NCBI RefSeq assembly: GCF_029784135.1
Contig: NC_073744.1
Coordinates: 75,929,935 to 75,993,934 of the forward strand
Direction of reading: 5' to 3'
DNA length: 64,000 nucleotides
Source: Toxorhynchites rutilus septentrionalis
Taxonomy: Eukaryota > Arthropoda > Insecta > Diptera > Culicidae
The notes under the pieces are model-generated. The model did no database searches and had not been told where the DNA came from. It saw only the letters and a program-made list of their open reading frames with translations. Both the position numbers and the translations under genes were made by a program. Shown here in pieces: positions 30,900 through 42,572 of the stretch (positions are counted from its first letter, which is position 1; the number at the start of each line of letters is the position of its first letter).

Positions 30900-33127
30900 A
30901 AAACGGCCTTTAGGATCAAACTATCGACTGACAAAAGTGCTGTGGGGGCTTTAAAAGTGGCAAATAATTAACTTCTGAATAAACCCAAAATTGTGGAGAT
31001 TAACCCCTTGCAGTACGATGTTATTTCCACTAGTTGCGTTATTTAGTTCCAAAATAAAAAAGTACATTTCATTTTAGTGGTGGAGTTCATTCAAAATTTC
31101 AAAATTTTATAAAAATCAACGGAAATATATTAATTTGTGTTGTATGGAATCATTCGAAACAGTCCCACGAATATCACACGTCTGAAGCTATGTAATCATT
31201 CCACATCGATACACCACGAGTGAGGTTCGATGTTGTATGTTCTGGTACAGTGTAATCACCACGAGTGTGGTTCGACGAGTGTGATTCTCAAAGTGGTCGA
31301 TATCGGGTCGACAAGACACTATATAAGTTGTGTTACGTGAACCAACTTTCCACAAAAATATTAGTCATTCTTATAACGGACTAATATTGTATCAATAATT
31401 ATTAATTACACTTGATATTTTCTGAATTTTATGTCTATTCATTGATGAGAAAATGATATCAAGTTTATTCACTTGACCAACCACTAAGTTTTTGGGGGTC
31501 GATGGTTTCACTTTGTTCTGGAAAAGGGATCTCTTGCCCGAAATAGTTTGGGAGTCCATGCTCTAAACGAACACTGCACAAATTGGAGGAATTTTCTTCC
31601 ATGAGAAAATCGCCCGGTCTGAACGGCAATAGACCCCCAATAAATGACTTTAGTAGCGCCAGCCTAACTATTCCTTGTATCCATGAAAAATCCGTGTGTT
31701 CACATAAAATAAAACTCACGGTCTCATCATGCCCGTTTCGTCATTCCTGGACACCCGGAAGTCTACATTTAATCATGAGTATATGAATGCACTCATCGCT
31801 CTCGGATGAATCCGTCGCCATTGGTTCCGCTCTTCGCCCAGCGTTATTATTGGGTGATATACTCGTAGATTGGGCTCGGTCAGTTCGTCTGTGTCAGTTC
31901 GACGAGTAACATCGAACGTTTTCCATCTTGTGCGGGACGCAATAACTGAAAAACTAGAATCAGTTAAATAGAATATATTTAGTGGAAAACACACAGTGTG
32001 GTTGGTGTCCGAACACCGCATTACTCGTGTGGTGTATGTATGATTGAAGTGTGACTTTTTTCCGTGCTTAGTCTAATAATTGGCGAAAGTTGTTATACTG
32101 ATACCGTACATGAGCAAAATTGCTTTCTTCTACTGTAAACTTCCCGGTAGGCAACGTGTTTGCAGGGACAAAAGTTATCGGAAGTGTGCATCGAAAGGAT
32201 TGACCGGATGAAAAAGCTGGATATTTTGAAGTCTCCTAAACTGTTCGATTCAAATATTTAGTGTTTCGAAGCTTGAAAACTTATCTTTTGCGTTTTGTTA
32301 GTTTGTTCGACACAAGGACGATAAGGACAAAAATGGAATTAACCTCAAATATTCTGCCGAGCTCGAAAGCCGGTAGGTCTGGTTGATTAAAATTCTGTTC
32401 CAGTGGCATATTGCGAATTACACATATTGAGAGGGAGACATTGAATCTGCCTCTGGGGAGAGAAAAATATATACGGAGATTCCTCGGTGGCGGCACTCTG
32501 GTGATTTCTATTTTTTTCTGCAATCGTTTTATCAACCGAGGCTCGATGATGCTTTTAGGTATCTTTGCATCCCTTTCTTTGGATTATTAAAGTGTGACAA
32601 TGACAGTCAGGGGGAAATACAGATGTAAAGAGTACGAGCTAAAAAAAACGACAGTCAGAGTCGATAAGAGCGACTCAATAAAGCACAATAGGATCTCAGA
32701 TGAAGAGACAAAAGGACATTGCTGTGGTGAACCGAACTATTGTGATAATATTTACCGTTATATGTCAATAATATCAGACGAGTAGTGCTAGGATTAGATG
32801 GAACTGATATCTACGCATGAAAGCTGTGCCTTCCATACAGGTGATACAAATTATGTCGCTCAGGCGGCAATCACCTATCAGTTAGTTGAAATTTGCTGAA
32901 GCAGTACGTTTTACATATCCTTACCAAAATATATTCATGCGGATAAACCGATTTCAGCATCTAGTTTTGTGAATATTCTTTGTTCAAATTTTTTATGCTG
33001 CAAAACTTGAATCACTGTTTACATGTTTTTTTTTATCGCCGATTCAAATATTCATTAGTGATCTTTTGGTAACACATTCTTTCTAATGTGGCACTTTTCT
33101 GGGAATATTTTCTATAATTATAAAAAA
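30900..33127. other. Unassigned sequence with a SINE-like trace
   Basis: At 31560-31660 the minus strand resembles the body of the SINE (GACCGGGCGATTTTCTCATG, then AAATTCCTCCAATTTGTGC), a possible diverged copy. At 31200-31330 CACGAGTGNGGTTCGA is repeated, with TATATAAG at 31321. No gene is recognised; frames are short and lack domains. Confidence 0.35.
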
Positions 33128-33135
33128 GTAATGTG

Positions 33136-33407
33136 CCTTCTTCTTGAATGGCGTTAACGTTCCCTTGTGGAACTTTTGCCGTCTCAACGTATGCATTAAC
33201 TAGCGTCATTTATTAATACTTGGTCGAGATTTCTTAAGCCAAATAACACGCCTTGAATGTATTCCGAGGGGCAAGCTCTTGAATACGCATGACCACAGTG
33301 CAAGTCGAAGGAAATTTCTTTGACGAAAAATCCCCCGGCCAGAACGGGAATCGAACCCGAACACCCGGCATGATAATGTGAGACGCTAACCACTCGGCCA
33401 CGGGTGC
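33136..33407 (-). mobile_element. tRNA-derived SINE, copy 2
   Basis: Over 90 percent like copy 1 by eye, with intact A box (TGGCCGAGTGG) and B box (GGTTCGATTCC). Target duplication GTAATGTG at 33128-33135 and 33416-33423, with eight bases between the head and the duplication. It ends in the same CTTCTTC stretch. Confidence 0.87.
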
Positions 33408-33423
33408 ACTTTAATGTAATGTG

Positions 33424-35438
33424 ACATAAAAGTCATTTTGGATTTAAGTCAGAATGTTCTTTTAAATACCATTGGAGCTTTGTATGTTTTCGAAAATAAC
33501 GTAAGGGTCTGACGGGGTAAAGAAGTAAAAAATTCCGCCAAACCAAATCACCAGCTCTGTGGAAAATAATGTATAGGGTACACTATAAGAAATTTTTATT
33601 ATTTTTTTAACCCCTATGAGGACCTTTGGTGAATAACGTAGTTTTCAAGTTTTGCACACCCTTATCAATAGCTTTGAGATGAAAAATTGAAAAAAATACT
33701 GAAAGTGCATTCTTCTATGGCGTATCGAGAAATATTATCAATAAAATTTTGTCATAAATTGAAGTACTAAAAAATCTTGAAAAGTTGAAGTTGAAGAAAG
33801 AAATATTTCTAATTTATGAATACAGGGCGGACTCGAGTATATACTTCGATTTCTTTTCACTGTATAAAATCGAGTCGAAAAAAAATTCTTAAATTTATTT
33901 TTATACATATATTTTCCGGTTTTTTAAAAAACCACGTTAAACCCTCTAAAATTATTTTTTTTTTATTTGCGTGAAAAAACTATAGTAGATCATAGTTTTG
34001 TCGAAAAAAATCATTTTTATTTTGAACTGCTCGTAGTAGTTATACCCTAAGATGGAAAGCATAAAAACCAATTTTGGTTTGGCTGAAGGTGTGAATTGAT
34101 GTCCCATTTATGGTATATGACTTGGGTTTCCGATGTGCATCTCAGGTTTTTGCAATTCCTCTTTCCGTATCTGTATCTGGAAAATGCTCCATTCTAACAT
34201 GCCGGACATCAGAGGATGGAAATTACGCTCGCTTTACCTCAGTTCGGTAAATTAATATTTAAATGAGGATTCCAAAAAATTATAGGAGGTTGTATCCAAG
34301 ACACGACCACTTTGTTGACGTAGAACTACGCTGTTATTTTGTTTAAGTTGCTGTTCAAGTTGCAAGTTATCTCCGCTTTGCACTCTTCTCAACAGAAGCC
34401 CTTTCTATTATTATTTCCAGTCTCGATTAGCTTAGCTGACATCCTTGGTGGAGATAGTTTTGCTACTGTCATCTGAAACCAAAACACACAAAATTCCTGA
34501 ACAATTATTTTCTTGGTGAGCCGATAATAGCCTAGTTTGATGATTTCCCACACAATTGTGTAGTTCTTCGTTCTTTCTTTTCATTGTTCACGGAGCCATG
34601 AAAGCATTCCCCTTCGTTGATCGCCAATAACTTGCTCGTTATTGACGGCATGGGTAGGGATGCTCACAAATGAGCACAACAAATGTATGAGAAAATGGAA
34701 ATGCTTCTAGTTTTCATCAATATAAACCGTTTAAATATCAGGGAATTGTAATATCTGGCATAAAAAAACAAATCTTAGGAAATTTCCGATTTGTTTGGTA
34801 TATAAATCGTCTAAATCCTTTCGCGGCAAAAATAGTTATTAACGTTAACTTTATTCATAAAAACGTGACCTGTTTTCTGATTTGACATCCTTAATGAAAG
34901 ACGTAGTTCTACGTCAAAAATCTGATTTTTTTGTTTTTAAATTCAGTAGACTTCGGATCAGTTTTGTCAGCGGATCCAGTGAACTTTCCGGGTCCTACAA
35001 GTAGGCCTGACACATTTGACTGTCCTTCAATCTCAGCTTTTAGTGGAATATATTTTTTTGTTTTTCAATTCCCTTGTCATTGTAGTATTCACCATTGCTT
35101 CCGAAGTCGTCTTCAGGATCTACTTCGTCATAACTACATACCGTGCTGGGAAGCAAACTTATAGAAAACTGAAAAATAGACTCAATTTCTGCAGAACAGC
35201 TGTATCTGATGTTAATTTTCAGTAGGTTACACTTCAGCAGGAGTCGGATTTTTTTTTCGCTAAACTGTCCAACACCGTTTCAAGGCGGGTTATGGTTTTT
35301 ACCGAAAAACTGTAACTATCAGTTACCATAACAACAAAACTTGATATCGAACGTAAAATAATTAAAAAAATAAAATAAACTTACCGAACAGTTTTTCCAC
35401 CAATGAAATGTTTAAAAAGTGTGTTTGTTTTTCGTTTG
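33424..35438. other. AT-rich sequence with repeat ends, no gene
   Basis: TATAAAATCGAGTCG at 33864 belongs to the word family seen at 19615 and 61682. GACGTAGAACTACG (34317-34330) and GACGTAGTTCTACGTC (34901-34916) face each other and recur at 51678, so 34317-34916 may be one element. No frame has a recognised domain. Confidence 0.4.
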
Positions 35439-35470
35439 GAGTGCGCGACCGAAATCGAAATCGCGCACTC
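35439..35470. repeat. Perfect 10-bp hairpin
   Basis: GAGTGCGCGA, twelve bases, then TCGCGCACTC. It is GC-rich in an AT-rich setting. No element can be delimited from it. Confidence 0.6.
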
Positions 35471-35484
35471 AGAAGAGCAGAAGA

Positions 35485-35660
35485 GACGATATTTGATGAA
35501 AAATTCCTTCTACGTATATGATCGAATTTCAACAATGACGGGGTTATTAAACTTCTTTATTGTTCCGGGATCTGCTTGAACTGGATCTACTTCGAAAAGT
35601 ACGCTACGTAGAACATTTGTGTTGCTTTCATTTAAAAGATGAGATAATTTAGTACAGGAT
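35485..35660 (+). repeat. Dispersed repeat, copy also at 61845-62050
   Basis: Shared words in order: TTTCAACAATGAC, GTTATTAAA, CTACTT, TGCTTTCATTTAAAAGATGA and GCACAGGAT-like ends. Same orientation in both places. Class unknown, no coding capacity. Confidence 0.55.
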
Positions 35661-36766
35661 ATAGATGTGAAACATCGAAATTAGTGGATTTCAATAACAT
35701 TTTGGAAGTATAAAAACTTGAAAGATAATGGTTTTGAAGGTGTGATTATTAATTTTAACCCAAAAATTCAGAATGAATTTGGTTGGGGGCACTTTTTACT
35801 TCCTTACACAACATTTTGAAGAAACCAATTATACTGTTATCATTAATATGTCGAGCAAAAATTTTCATGTTAAAATAGCTCCATGGTGATCCATAGTATT
35901 AAACACAAAAAGTTGTGGCGGGTCTTACATAGAGCTTGTATCTCACTAGGCTCAGTACTCGTTGCTCTACGACTCGATTCCAGTTCATTTGTAAAATAAA
36001 TATAAAACTAATTGTTCAAAAGTCGAGTCTGAGAATGATGCTCGAGCTTAATGTTTCATGAACACTTACTAATTTTTCTTTCTTTTTTGGTAAACAATTC
36101 GAGGGCGATAATTAATCTTCATTTGTCTATTCAGTGACGGACAAAACAAAAAGACTTCATAGATCTTTTTTCGTTCATCATTTCAAAAACAGAGGAATGG
36201 AGGAAACTTACAAGCAATCGGTATATGTTTATTCAATAGGCAAAAACGTTCAACGAAAAATACATTCATTGCAATTCAAGAAGAAACTAAAAAAATCATC
36301 TTCACTGTCTAAAAAGTAGCAGACAAAATAATAAGAACAGTAAGACTTAATTTCACGAACATATTTGCACCTATTCCCGTTTCCACCGATCGTGAAGTGT
36401 AAAAATGAACTCCGTGTATAAAGTGGAGTGGAAACCAGAATGACCCGGCGTCATTTCCAACGTCGTTTCTAAGAGAAATGTCAGATGTATTTTGTTTTGT
36501 TTATCTTCGAGTTGTGTCGAAAAAGGAATATGATCGGCGATTACGATGAGCACGAGAAATCGCTCTGTTTACATAAACTAGAGCGTGAAGTGTAAATTAG
36601 AATAACATGGGTGGATGAACTCGGTATATTCATAATGAATTCTACCAAATGTTTACAGTTGCGTGTAATCCGTAATAAGGTTGATCTCACTCCAAATTGA
36701 TGATCACGTTTAGTGCATTCGGGAATAACGCCCATTATGTGAAAAATAATTTTCAAGTGACTCCAA

Positions 36767-36860
36767 TGGCCGAGCGGTTAGCGTCACACATGTGATTGGA
36801 GCTTCGGGCCTAATTCTTTTGTCAAGCCTTTTTTTTCCTACTTCCACTGGTACACGCGTG
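36767..36860 (+). repeat. tRNA-like SINE head fragment
   Basis: TGGCCGAGCGGTTAGCGTCA is an A-box-like tRNA head (compare TGGCCGAGTGGTTAGCGTC in the SINEs). The B box is not recognisable after GCTTCGGGCC. Confidence 0.5.
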
Positions 36861-37905
36861 AATTGTCACTCAGAATACCATCAAGTTGTGGAAAGTTAGT
36901 GTCACCTAAAAAAAAAGAAAATCAATATTTTATCGTATATTCATAGTTCTTGGAAACTTCTCGAACTCTGTTCGGTAAGGAATCGATAAGAATATGGATA
37001 TACCTGGAAACAGAAAACCAATTTTTCACGGACTGTGTAGTGTGCTTCGCAGGACAACAGGTGTCATATCCTACTCAGCACGACAGAGCGTCATGCTCCT
37101 CAATAAGCCCATTATTTGTTTAGTCCAAACGATGGGCCTAGTACAGTACCACGTGAAGTAACTCCATAATATTATCATCTCGTTTGAAAGCCATTGTACT
37201 GGGGCTCGAATGCTGTATGCTGGACATCGGATCCTTTTTTTCCATTGAATATGATCATATTAATCTTCGATTCATTCAATCATACAATGTTCTTTATTTG
37301 TAGGAGCCTCCAATCACATAGACCATACAAGGTCTAATGAACAATTTTACTAACTTTTACTAACGTATGTATTTTTCCAATGCATTTAAAACTGTTCGTT
37401 GGTTAAATAGTTTTACATGTTAGAATAGCATGTATTTCTGCTTGAGAAACTGGAGGCCACCGTCCCATTGGAATTGACATGTCGACCTCTGTCTGGTTCA
37501 GTAACCTCAGCTTCTGTAGACAATATCAAACCCATCGGTATTAAACACGTGTGACCCTGGACGAGTTTTAGGACCACCTTCCCATACACTGCGATTGGAG
37601 TCAATCACTTTGAAAGAAACACTTTGTTCCCATCGAAGATTGGATGTACATGATCACTTAGTGTTCAATAAAAAAATCTTTTAGGATTTGGATTAACACG
37701 TTGACTGTCATCGGTGACTGACAATTTTTTAATTTTTTCTCGCAGAAATTTTACTGCTTTCGAGCAGAAATACCTTCTTATGATAAGAAACGATGGTCCT
37801 AATACGTTCAAAAATTTCCATCGAGTAGTACGATATCAGCGAATGACCTGACGGTAAAAAGTCGCTATAACACCGCGTGGCACTCAACTTGTTGAGAGAT
37901 GTCTC

Positions 37906-38225
37906 TTAAGATTTTAATCTTGAAAAATGTTTCACACGTTTAAGCCCAATAGCGCCTTTCTCTGCTTCAGGTTGCACATATTGGTGCGAGGTTAGACGAT
38001 GCAAAACAGCGGTTATTGATAAGCATTCCACACGTTGTAGTTTATGAAACTTTTTCCGAGATGATATTTGTTTAGGCTGTTGCTCCAGCTTTTTCCCGAG
38101 CATACTGCTACAAGTCCATAGAGCAATGTGAAATTTGGATATTACATGCTCCAGTTGGTCGTTCCAATTTAGTTTTTGGTCAAGCATGACGCTTAAATAC
38201 TTGGTTCATTTTGAAAGTCTCAATT
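37906..38225 (-). pseudogene. LINE reverse transcriptase C-terminal fragment
   Basis: The frame reads MLDQKLNWNDQLEHVISKFH and IALWTCSSMLGKKLEQQPKQ, the segment after the RT palm in Jockey-type LINEs. A shortened KLQRVECLSITAVLHRL follows. About 40 residues that normally stand between them are missing. Confidence 0.75.
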
Positions 38226-38289
38226 GTACTCCTCCCAACCTAGTATTTTATTTTTCTGGTAAATGAGAAATGTCTGTTTTAGAAGGGTG

Positions 38290-38430
38290 TGGAGGAGATA
38301 TGGCGTAGTGGTAACATCTGTACCTCTCATGCTAAAGGTCACGAGTTCAATTCTTACTCCCGAAACTCTTCCGAAATGCAAGTAAAGGGACGAACCAACC
38401 AAAAGTGTTGAAAGTCACTATACTACAGAA
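38290..38430 (+). mobile_element. tRNA-derived SINE of a second family (Feilai-like)
   Basis: GATATGGCGTAGTGGTAACA is an A-box tRNA head and CACGAGTTCAATTC (38340-38353) the B box. ACTCCCGAAACTCTTCCGAA and AAGTAAAGGGACGAACCAAC follow. The head and body differ from the SINE at 30593, so this is another tRNA-derived family. The name Feilai is from memory of mosquito repeats and is not verified. Confidence 0.6.
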
Positions 38431-39418
38431 TTGGAAAAAATGTTTTGAAGGATTAGGGATCCAAGGATTGGTCCATCAATGTTACACCATTTGAGTGTGT
38501 AGTTTAAGACTGTTTGCCTTCTGTTTCACAAATGAAGGAGACAAAACTCCCCTTGAGGCAACCTTTTATTGGTTTCGTGGTTCAAGTAGAGATCCTCCTA
38601 ATTTGGCTGTTATTAGTCGCTTGGTTAGCAAAACGTGTACTCCATTGGAAATGCACTTGTCAAAATCATATTTGGCATATATTTAGTTATAAATTTGTTG
38701 AATGCACCCTGCAGCGTCAAGAGATTTCTGAAAGTCTCGCCACTTTTTGCTATTTTCATGACCAGTCAGTCAAAAAGTTCTCTAGCAAATTTAAGTATTA
38801 TTTGTGAGTGCTTTATGTTGAGAAATGTCATTTCTCTGAGGCTACGCCTAATAAAAGTCCGAACGAGTACACGGTGTATCGTTTCCGAACTGAGAAACTT
38901 TATTCATGCTGAATGCTAGCTGCTGATAGGAATGGATCCTTATTCTAGAACTGCTCGAGCATCACCACTCATCCGGTACGCAATCGATCTTTTGTTTTTT
39001 TGAATCATGCAACAATTTTCTTTCCCACTTAACGTTCAATAATCAATCATCATTTGAAAAACGCCTGTCAAGTAGCGATGCTTTGCTGTTTTTTCAACGA
39101 TAATTTTCATGTTGTACATACAGGTGGTCTTTTTATTTTGTCCGTCACTGTATAGTGTATGCAAATTTCCATCTCATGAACAGAGAAAGGGTGATATAGT
39201 CACAATTCAAGCTGAATGAAATCTCATGTTAGAAAAATTGACTGAAAGTCTTTGTTTCGCGTGATCAAGTTAATTATTATGATATCTTGAACTGTCCCAT
39301 ATATTTAATATTCACACATTCTTAACTAATGCTATTTACAGTTCTACTTCAAATTAACTAGAATTGAAAATCAACTTTACAACAACACTTTAACAGCGAA
39401 GCTAATACCTATCCCGCG

Positions 39419-39430
39419 TTGTATATAAGA
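39419..39430 (+). promoter_or_regulatory. Possible TATA promoter
   Basis: GTTGTATATAAGAACAG has a canonical TATATAAG. The start codon with a strong donor lies about 770 bp downstream at 40201. There is no experimental or comparative support. Confidence 0.25.
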
Positions 39431-40200
39431 ACAGCAAAAACATCCAACTGACGACAACGTGGTTTCACGCCTAGTTCGCGAGAAGAGAATGTCCTTTCCG
39501 TTCTACGATTCGGAAAATCCGAGAGCAAAACTCTCGCTCTTGTTTTCGTGTCAACACAGGAATAGTGTGATTCGCGTTCTATTTCAACATGCATTCATTC
39601 CTTCAGTGAAGCTTTGCAAATGTGTTCTGTTGTGTACGGCATCATTTACAAAACAGTGAAGAACTCGGAGAGAGTAATATTTAAATTGGTTCTAATCTTC
39701 ATCTTTTCATCCTCCCTCTGCGTGTGTATTTTTGCGAAAGTGTTTTAATGTTTTTTTTGTTCCTTTGATACGTTTGAATCTTGGAACGAAACTCTTGTCG
39801 GGAAAAGATGTGCTAAATTTGATGTTCGAAAAAGCGAATATTTGATTGTGTTCGATGCGTATGATGCATTTATTGTTTTTGTTGTCCATTCCAGAGTAAT
39901 CAAGACGCAAGCGAATAGCTCGAAGAACAAAAAAAAAATTGTGGCATTTTCTAGAGATGCAAAAATCATTATAGAAGGCTATCTTAAAAGAACGACCTGC
40001 CAAATCCACATACACATAATATCAGGCTTTAAGGACATTAAAGTGTTGACGGGAGCTTGTTGAAAAGAGCCAACGAAACGAGAGAGAGAGAGAGAGAGTG
40101 TGTGAGAAGTGAGACTCAAGTGTGTAGAAGGAAGGAGTTTAATCTCGGGCAGTAAAATACATACAACGGAGGAAAACTGACGCTATACCGGGTTGAAGAG

Positions 40201-40218
40201 ATGCCCTCGCTGCAACAG
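40201..40218 (+). other. Possible first coding exon (MPSLQQ) with strong splice donor
   Basis: ATGCCCTCGCTGCAACAG is followed at once by GTGAGTAG, a near-consensus donor (CAG/GTGAGT). It is preceded by about 170 bp of purine-rich, (GA)n-containing sequence like an insect 5' UTR. The next exon is not found in the window; nothing downstream reads on with a known domain. It may be chance, or the 5' end of a gene with a long intron. Confidence 0.35.
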
Positions 40219-40467
40219 GTGAGTAGTCTAATTTTGTTGACACTGTTTGTTTTATAATATCTACACGTGTTCTCTCGTTTGGTTCCGTTCTGTTATGTTT
40301 GTCAATCCTCGTAAAATCAACACCCTTCGTGGGAAAAACGTTTCACCTGAAAATTATGCTACTCAATTATGACTGTGTACAATTATGAACGTGTACGGTT
40401 AGGGGTATGGGTGCTGCCGATTGCATATGATGTTGATCATTAGGTGAAAAAGGATTAAATACAATTC

Positions 40468-40712
40468 ACGCTTAACTTTTCAATAGGACCTATTCGTTTC
40501 GATCGATTCTCTTCATCGTCATTCTCTACCGTGAATAACTCAACGGTAAGTCTTTCCTCGTGTGTTCGACGATCTGCATTCTAGAAGACAATCTATCAAA
40601 CTATCTGAAATACACTGATAAATCCGTCGTCGTGGCAGTTGTTATCTAAAGAGAAGTTCAATAAAGAAAATCGATCAAAATAAATAGGTCCTATTGAAAA
40701 GTTAAGCGTGAA
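40468..40712. mobile_element. Short MITE with 45-bp inverted ends
   Basis: Left end TTCACGCTTAACTTTTCAAT and, on the other strand at the right, the same 20 bases; the likeness continues through AGGACCTATT to GATCGATT with few changes. No clear target duplication. About 245 bp, no coding capacity. Confidence 0.8.
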
Positions 40713-40883
40713 CTCGTCATGTTCAATCACACGCTCGTTTTATGACGTTTATGATCCTTGAATGTGCCATGGTTGTTTCGTCGCATCATGACGATTTGTT
40801 AGGACAGGAATCACACATATTCAATGTTACATATAGCATTTGTTTCCAACGATTGATTATTCATACACGATCCGAGGCTTCAA

Positions 40884-41176
40884 GTGCTCCCTTGGCTGAG
40901 TGGTTAGCGTCACACATTATCATATCGGGAATGTGTATTTGTGAACCTGTAACTGCCCGAAATCTTCGAAGGTGAAAAATGAAGACCGAATCTATCCTCA
41001 GTAGCTTCGCTTCGACTACAACTGCTTCGGCAGTCGCCGTCAACGAAAAGTGTATTGACTAGCGTTGAGAGCGAGGATGACTGATGAACTAGTTACGTTA
41101 ATGGTTATTCTAACTGACGACGCGACTAATTAATACAAAACTACCTCTTCGTTCAACTGACTTCAATCCACATTTC
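40884..41176 (+). repeat. tRNA-headed dispersed repeat, second copy at 62870
   Basis: The head TTGGCTGAGTGGTTAGCGTC is like a SINE A box; the B box is lost. The body from 40955 (CCCGAAATCTTCGAA) to 41176 matches 62870-63066 in the same orientation, including GACTAGCG and GAGGATGACTGATGAACTAG. It may be a SINE of a third type. Confidence 0.55.
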
Positions 41177-41180
41177 TACC

Positions 41181-41998
41181 CCCCCTAGGAACGAAATTGT
41201 TATCCGCGTACGCAATTTTTTTTTCGTCCATATAAAGAGGAACGAAAACTTGATTTCTGATGCAAAAAAAAAAAGACGGGTGGGTAATGTCGGGGACATA
41301 ACCAGAGTGACGTAGGACTATACAAAGGGGACAGCTTTTGCTAAATATATATTTTAAATATATTGTTTTATTTTCTTCTGCTACGTGAATACCTACCTAT
41401 CTACCTGAAAAATGGATTAGTTTACTGTTTACTCTTCATGAACATGTTGGGGGTTCTGAAAAGAACCTTTGGTGTTGTGTTTTTGCGTTTTTTTACAAAC
41501 TTTCTCAATTTTTTCTCGCTGTCTTATAGTTAATTCTTGATTTTTTTCCGAAGGCTTTGTACTTATTAAATGTTCATCGCCGGGCATCTTTAGGCGTATG
41601 CACATATCGTACAACCAAAATGATGGCTGTGATAGGGGATGCATAGGTGGTCATCAGCTCATTCACTATCATATATTTCACTATTGAGCACATTACCGTA
41701 CCTTAAACTGTTTCCGTGTTTCGGAGACGAATGAATTGTAAGATTTGTAGTTTCCGCAAACAAAGTAAATAAAAATGAAAAAGAACTGAGGTTTTGGAGA
41801 CGAACTCTACGATCTGTCGAGAAATAAACGAGCTATAAGCGTTCTGAAAAACCAACAGTAAATACATGGACGAATGACCTTCGGATTAAAGCCCTTTAAA
41901 ATAAGAACAGAGCAGCAGGAAATACTTAAAAACAAAGAAAGAAGAATAAGGAAATACATAGCTCATCATGTTGCTCCTTAGTTATTTTTCTATACAAT
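41181..41998. other. Unassigned sequence before the BEL element
   Basis: No gene or recognised element. A short stretch GGGTGGGTAATGTCGGGGAC at 41279 looks like an element end but has no partner found. Confidence 0.35.
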
Positions 41999-42003
41999 GC
42001 AGA

Positions 42004-42572
42004 TGTGTGGTTCGATGGCGGACTGTATATGATTGGGGAGGAGGCAAAGATGCTCGTGACCTTTCCTCGGTTTAATTGGACAGCTGGTGATGCCTCACGC
42101 ATGCGACAATCACAATCGCCGGGAAGTAGCTGGCTGAAAAGCTGCGTGCTGCGAAACTTTCCACTCGCTGATCTACGCTGACGACCACTCTCGTTGAATC
42201 AGCTGCTAGATAGAAACTCTTAAACACTGTGAAATTCAATACACGGAATGTTGTCTTTTATAATACACTTTATTTACATTGCCCTAGCTTAATCTAAAAT
42301 TATACTAACTTATTCTAGACTAAAAGAGAAACACTTGTAAAAAAAACTGTTCGAGGTAAAACACTTCTTGAGCCGTCAAAAAAATATAGATGTGAGAGCG
42401 TCTCACTGGCTGAAACGCATAGTTTTATTCAGCGGTAATGCTGCAATAGCGATGGACAGCATTTTTCTTTCTTATGTCAAAAATCAAAGAAAAGGGGCGT
42501 TTGTTCCTTATGAACATGTACAGACATGTTTTCTCTTGCGGTTTCTCTATTCTTCAGTCGTGAGACTGAACA
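42004..42572 (-). mobile_element. 3' LTR of BEL copy B
   Basis: 569 bp. It matches the other LTR except for about three substitutions and, at about 42473, nine bases (ATGTCAAAA) where the partner has 52. The coding frame ends 18 bp inside this LTR (stop at 42554). Confidence 0.92.

Larger units (their letters stand above)
36132..39150 (-). mobile_element. Tc1-like transposon carrying nested repeats
   Basis: Terminal inverted repeats: CAGTGACGGACAAAACAAAA at 36132 and, on the other strand, CAGTGACGGACAAAATAAAA at 39150, followed by AGAC in both. TA flanks the right end. On the minus strand ILIDSLPNRVREVSKNYEY (36930-36995) is the C-terminus of a Tc1 transposase. The rest is too broken to read, and holds a LINE fragment, a tRNA-like SINE head and a SINE fragment. 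At 3.0 kb it is nearly twice the usual length of the family. Confidence 0.75.
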
